Shown here in pieces: positions 61,219 through 64,000 of a stretch of DNA of 64,000 bases. How positions within the stretch are numbered: the first letter of the stretch is position 1; each line of letters begins with the position of its first letter. A model generated the notes under the pieces. That model had not been told where the DNA came from. It did not search any database and was given only the letters and a program-made list of their open reading frames with translations. Location: NCBI GenBank assembly GCA_963973455.1, contig CAXAZF010000004.1, forward strand, positions 186,001 to 250,000. Reading direction: 5' to 3'. This DNA is from Marixanthomonas sp002364245 (lineage in GTDB: Bacteria; Bacteroidota; Bacteroidia; Flavobacteriales; Flavobacteriaceae). A program made the position numbers and the translations under genes.

Positions 61219-62325
61219 ATGACCAGTAAACAACCGTCAACACAAATTAAAGTCTGTTTGGTGGCTATTTCATTGGGAGGAGGAGGAGCAGAGCGTGCCA
61301 CAGGGTTACTTTCCAGAATGCTTCATAAAAAAGGTTTTAATGTCTCCATTGTCATCTTGAACGATGTGATGGATTATCCCTACAAAGGGAAACTGTTTAA
61401 TTTAGGAGCTTTGAAAACCGAACCAGATACGCTCTCAAAACGGTTGGCACGGTTTAAAAAACTAAAGACATTTTTTAAGGAAGAGGAGTTTGATTATATA
61501 ATTGACACTCGCAGCAGAGGCTCAGCTGCAAAAGAGCTATTTTACCTTCACTACTTGTATAAAAAACAACGTATTATATATGTAGTGCATAGTTTTAATA
61601 TTTCGCAGTATTTTCCAAAACAGCAATGGCTTGCAGAGAAAATGATTGATAAGGCGGAAACTGTGGTTGGGGTTTCAAAAGCTATTTCAGAAAAAATAAA
61701 TACAACATATAATACCCAAAAAGGGGTACCTATTTATAACCCTTCTGAGCCTTTTACTGAAGCGGAAGTAAACAGTGCTTTTTCAGAAAAATACATCTTG
61801 TATTTGGGGCGTATAGAAGAGAAAGTTAAAAATTTTACTTTACTATTAGAAGGCTATAAGACCTCAAAGCTTTCGGGAAGTAATATCCATTTAAAGATTG
61901 TAGGCGATGGTCCAGATGTAGATTTTGTACAACAAAAAATAGATGAAATGAGCCTTAACGAAACAGTAACCTTATATCCTTTTACCTCTACTATACTTCC
62001 ATATGTAAAAAACGCTTTATATTTAACCTTAACAAGCAGGTACGAAGGTTTTCCTATGGTTTTAATTGAAGCGCTTTCAGTAGGTACTCCAGTGCTTTCT
62101 GTACATTGCGAAAGTGGGCCAGACGAAATTATCAGTAACGAGAAAAACGGTTTATTGATTGAAAATCATTCGGTTGAAGCCTTAGCAGAAGCTATGAATA
62201 GGTTAGCTTTTGATGAAGAACTATATAAAACCTGTAAAGAGAATGCCCCCAAAAGTATTTCGCATCTAACCATGGATGCTATTGCTGAAAAATGGGCAAC
62301 GGTATTAAAAAATAAACAACCTTAA
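61219..62325 (+). CDS. Glycosyltransferase family 4
   Basis: 368 residues. N-terminal VAISLGGGGAERATGLLSRML; C-terminal donor site SRYEGFPMVLIEALSVGTPVLS with the EX7E motif, followed by ENGLLIENH-like GLLIENHSVEAL. Good match to GT4 enzymes such as GalNAc/mannosyl transferases. It starts 47 bp from the divergent GT4 at 60038 and ends 2 bp before the FdtA-like gene. Confidence 0.9.
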   Translation: MTSKQPSTQIKVCLVAISLGGGGAERATGLLSRMLHKKGFNVSIVILNDVMDYPYKGKLFNLGALKTEPDTLSKRLARFKKLKTFFKEEEFDYIIDTRSRGSAAKELFYLHYLYKKQRIIYVVHSFNISQYFPKQQWLAEKMIDKAETVVGVSKAISEKINTTYNTQKGVPIYNPSEPFTEAEVNSAFSEKYILYLGRIEEKVKNFTLLLEGYKTSKLSGSNIHLKIVGDGPDVDFVQQKIDEMSLNETVTLYPFTSTILPYVKNALYLTLTSRYEGFPMVLIEALSVGTPVLSVHCESGPDEIISNEKNGLLIENHSVEALAEAMNRLAFDEELYKTCKENAPKSISHLTMDAIAEKWATVLKNKQP

Positions 62326-62327
62326 TT

Positions 62328-62729
62328 TTGAAAAGTAGAATAATTGACATCCCAAAAATAGTAGATAAAGAAGGAAGGGGAAATCTTTCCGTAATAGAAA
62401 AAGATGTATTGCCGTATTCGGTTAAACGGGTCTATTATTTGTATGATGTTCCTAGTGATTCTAGTCGCGGCGGACATGCACATAAAGAACAATTGGAGTT
62501 TCTAATTGCGGTAAGCGGTAGTTTTGACGTTGTCCTTGACGACGGAACCGAAACAAAAAAGGTAACCCTTAACAAACCTAACAAAGGGTTGTTAATTGAT
62601 ACTAAAACTTGGCGGGAACTTGAAAACTTTTCCTCGGGTTCGGTATGTATTGTATTGTCTTCTGGCGAATTTGATGAAGCTGATTATATTAGGGAGTATG
62701 AGGACTTCAAATTATTTGTAAGCCGTTAG
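62328..62729 (+). CDS. WxcM/FdtA-like dTDP-4-keto-6-deoxyglucose 3,4-ketoisomerase
   Basis: 133-residue cupin. TTG start at 62328. YLYDVPSDSSRGGHAHKEQLEF holds the catalytic His pair (GGHAHK), then FDVVLDDG and LLIDTKTWRELENFS. FdtA isomerises dTDP-4-keto-6-deoxyglucose, which the FdtB-like aminotransferase (55400) then aminates. Separated from it by five genes, but same cluster. Its 3' end overlaps the convergent gene by 18 bp. Confidence 0.92.
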   Translation: MKSRIIDIPKIVDKEGRGNLSVIEKDVLPYSVKRVYYLYDVPSDSSRGGHAHKEQLEFLIAVSGSFDVVLDDGTETKKVTLNKPNKGLLIDTKTWRELENFSSGSVCIVLSSGEFDEADYIREYEDFKLFVSR

Positions 62730-63659
62730 TCGAAGACCAAATTTTTCGAACAACACTTTGCTTTTAACTAGTAGTTTTAATACAGTTGCAGGCTGTTTTA
62801 AAAGTTTCTGTTGTTTGGCGTTTAAATTGTTTAAGTCAATCCCCGAAACGTATTTTTTAAAAGCTGTAGTATCTCCGGCCAATTTATATTGAATGGCCAA
62901 CGAATAACGGTTTAGGTCTAAATACTGTTTAAGAAAAGTATTTTTTAAGGCCTCTGCTTCGTATTTCTCCAGATCCATATACGTACGTTTTAACGTATTG
63001 GTGTTCGAAATTCGATTACTCCCGTCTAGATTATGAGTAGCAGAAATTTTAGTAGAAAAAGCCAATGGAGAAGCTAATGCTGCTCGTATCCAAAGATCCG
63101 TATCTTCCCCAGCTCCGTGTGTAATGGTCGTGTCGAAGCCATTCAACGTTTCAAAAAAATCTTTCTTCATGCCAACTGCGGAAGTCCAAGCTAGAGCATC
63201 GGCTAAACTGTTTTTGAAGTAATCGTCAACTAAGCCTATCCAACCTTCTCCTTTTTTTAAAATAGGAGAAATCATAGAAGTGGTTAAGTTTTTATTATGC
63301 TTTTTATTATAAGCGGTAGCAAACCACTTGGCTTTTGGGAATTTTTCAGTAATCGTATGTATGTTTTCTAGATGAAACGGATACCAATAATCGTCTGCAT
63401 CTAAAAAAACAATGTTTTCTGAAGTTGCTTTTTCTACTCCGTAATTTCTAGTGGGACCTACACCTTCATTTTTTTTACTGAAATAGTTGATTTTATCATC
63501 ATCAACAGCTTTTACTACGTCTTCACTTTTATCGGTCGAGCCATCGTTTACAATAATCACTTCAAAATCGGGAAACGTTTGAGACAAGAGACTATCCAAT
63601 GTCTTTTGGATATCTTTTTCTTTATTGTAGAGTGGTATAATTACTGAAAACTTAGGCAT
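62712..63659 (-). CDS. Glycosyltransferase family 2
   Basis: 315 residues, GT-A fold. N-terminal FSVIIPLYNKEKDIQKTLDSLL, nucleotide stretch FEVIIVNDGSTDKSEDVV, and the metal-binding LDADDYWYP (DxD). GAGEDTDLWIRAAL supplies the catalytic ED motif. No membrane segments. Its start overlaps the stop of the upstream gene by 8 bp. Acceptor unknown. Confidence 0.93.
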   Translation of the reverse strand: MPKFSVIIPLYNKEKDIQKTLDSLLSQTFPDFEVIIVNDGSTDKSEDVVKAVDDDKINYFSKKNEGVGPTRNYGVEKATSENIVFLDADDYWYPFHLENIHTITEKFPKAKWFATAYNKKHNKNLTTSMISPILKKGEGWIGLVDDYFKNSLADALAWTSAVGMKKDFFETLNGFDTTITHGAGEDTDLWIRAALASPLAFSTKISATHNLDGSNRISNTNTLKRTYMDLEKYEAEALKNTFLKQYLDLNRYSLAIQYKLAGDTTAFKKYVSGIDLNNLNAKQQKLLKQPATVLKLLVKSKVLFEKFGLRLTAYK

Positions 63660-64000
63660 TTCTTTTCAATTTATCATAATAATACAAGCGATACAAATCA
63701 AATAAAAACAACGATGGGTTTTTGGAATTGAAATTTGAAATCATTTGCTTTTCAAAAAGGGTTATAATTTTTCTGAAAAGAGGTAACATTCTGTACTTTT
63801 TACCTTTTAAGTATGTTTTTTGAATGGGTCTTAAATCTGGTTGTATCAAACCTTTTTCTTCTAATAAAACGGTGGTCTCTACAGATTCTAACGATTTTTT
63901 GATAAAAATGGTGTTTTTTTCTAACCCTAAATGATACACAGGGTTATCAATATGTAGAACACGTACTTCTTTCGTTTCTAATAGCTGTTTAAATAAATTA
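63652..64000 (-). CDS. Glycosyltransferase family 2, C-terminal part (cut by right edge)
   Basis: The frame stays open from the stop at 63652 to the right edge, 116 codons, so a GTG near 63939 is not the true start. Visible sequence VRVLHIDNPVYHLGLEKNTIFIKKS is a C-terminal hallmark of a group of bacterial GT2 enzymes, with the remainder helical and basic. The catalytic domain lies outside the window. Co-transcribed with and overlapping the gene at 62712. Confidence 0.7.
   Translation of the reverse strand, partial: NLFKQLLETKEVRVLHIDNPVYHLGLEKNTIFIKKSLESVETTVLLEEKGLIQPDLRPIQKTYLKGKKYRMLPLFRKIITLFEKQMISNFNSKNPSLFLFDLYRLYYYDKLKRNA

Overview
The window looks like chromosome of a low-GC marine-type member of the Flavobacteriaceae (Bacteroidota). 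Evidence: type IX secretion C-terminal sorting domains (genes ending at 11735 and 49626), Bacteroidota TTG/TAnnTTTG promoters (for example before 6945 and before typA at 51174), a tmRNA encoding the tag GENNYALAA, HU-HIG type DNA-binding proteins, paired DUF3857 proteins, and many non-ATG starts in tightly packed operons.

Layout. 1-4765 (minus): tripartite RND efflux operon (outer-membrane factor, adaptor, permease; the permease runs off the left edge). 4766-6860: non-coding and decayed sequence with an 11-bp tandem repeat, a DUF421 membrane protein and a helicase-like relic. 6945-11735: a very large secreted subtilisin-like protease with a T9SS sorting domain. 12013-14631: a tiny acidic/basic protein and a three-gene operon of exported proteins of unknown function. 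14801-17249: an AraC regulator, a divergent array of three TTGTACAA palindromes, and two HU-HIG genes separated by a dispersed repeat element.

17401-30629 is the accessory island. Two direct copies of a ~240-bp repeat bracket a ~13-kb block. It holds an apparently single 8-gene operon: hsdM, hsdS (with an in-frame TAEL/ELTA repeat as in EcoR124), a four-helix-bundle protein, hsdR, a PD-(D/E)XK nuclease-like protein, a RelA/SpoT-domain nucleotide synthetase, a DUF262 plus HNH (GmrSD-like) protein and a GIY-YIG-like protein. A separate SAM methyltransferase follows. Several anti-phage layers, one of them an alarmone-type enzyme, therefore appear to be transcribed together.

30971-42345 is metabolic and regulatory: an AGCS sodium symporter with an unusual exported N-terminal extension; the pntAA-pntAB-pntB transhydrogenase; an NtrB-like kinase and an NtrC-like sigma-54 activator; then a small Cys-rich protein, glutamate dehydrogenase and a GreA/Rnk-like protein. 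Sigma-54 type -24/-12 boxes lie before pntAA and before the small Cys-rich gene, so the two-component pair between them probably co-regulates NADPH supply and glutamate/ammonia metabolism.

42513-53000 carries tmRNA, a saccharopine/alanine-dehydrogenase-like enzyme, two tandem DUF3857 proteins, a tandem pair of terminator-ended small-RNA-like cassettes, kdsA, a secreted VCBS/FG-GAP T9SS protein and typA/bipA. 53024 to the right edge is a surface-polysaccharide cluster: a polytopic membrane protein, a GNAT/FemAB-like transferase, FdtB-like aminotransferase and FdtA-like isomerase (3-amino-3,6-dideoxyhexose route), two adjacent Wzx flippases, a left-handed beta-helix transferase and four glycosyltransferases, the last one cut by the right edge.
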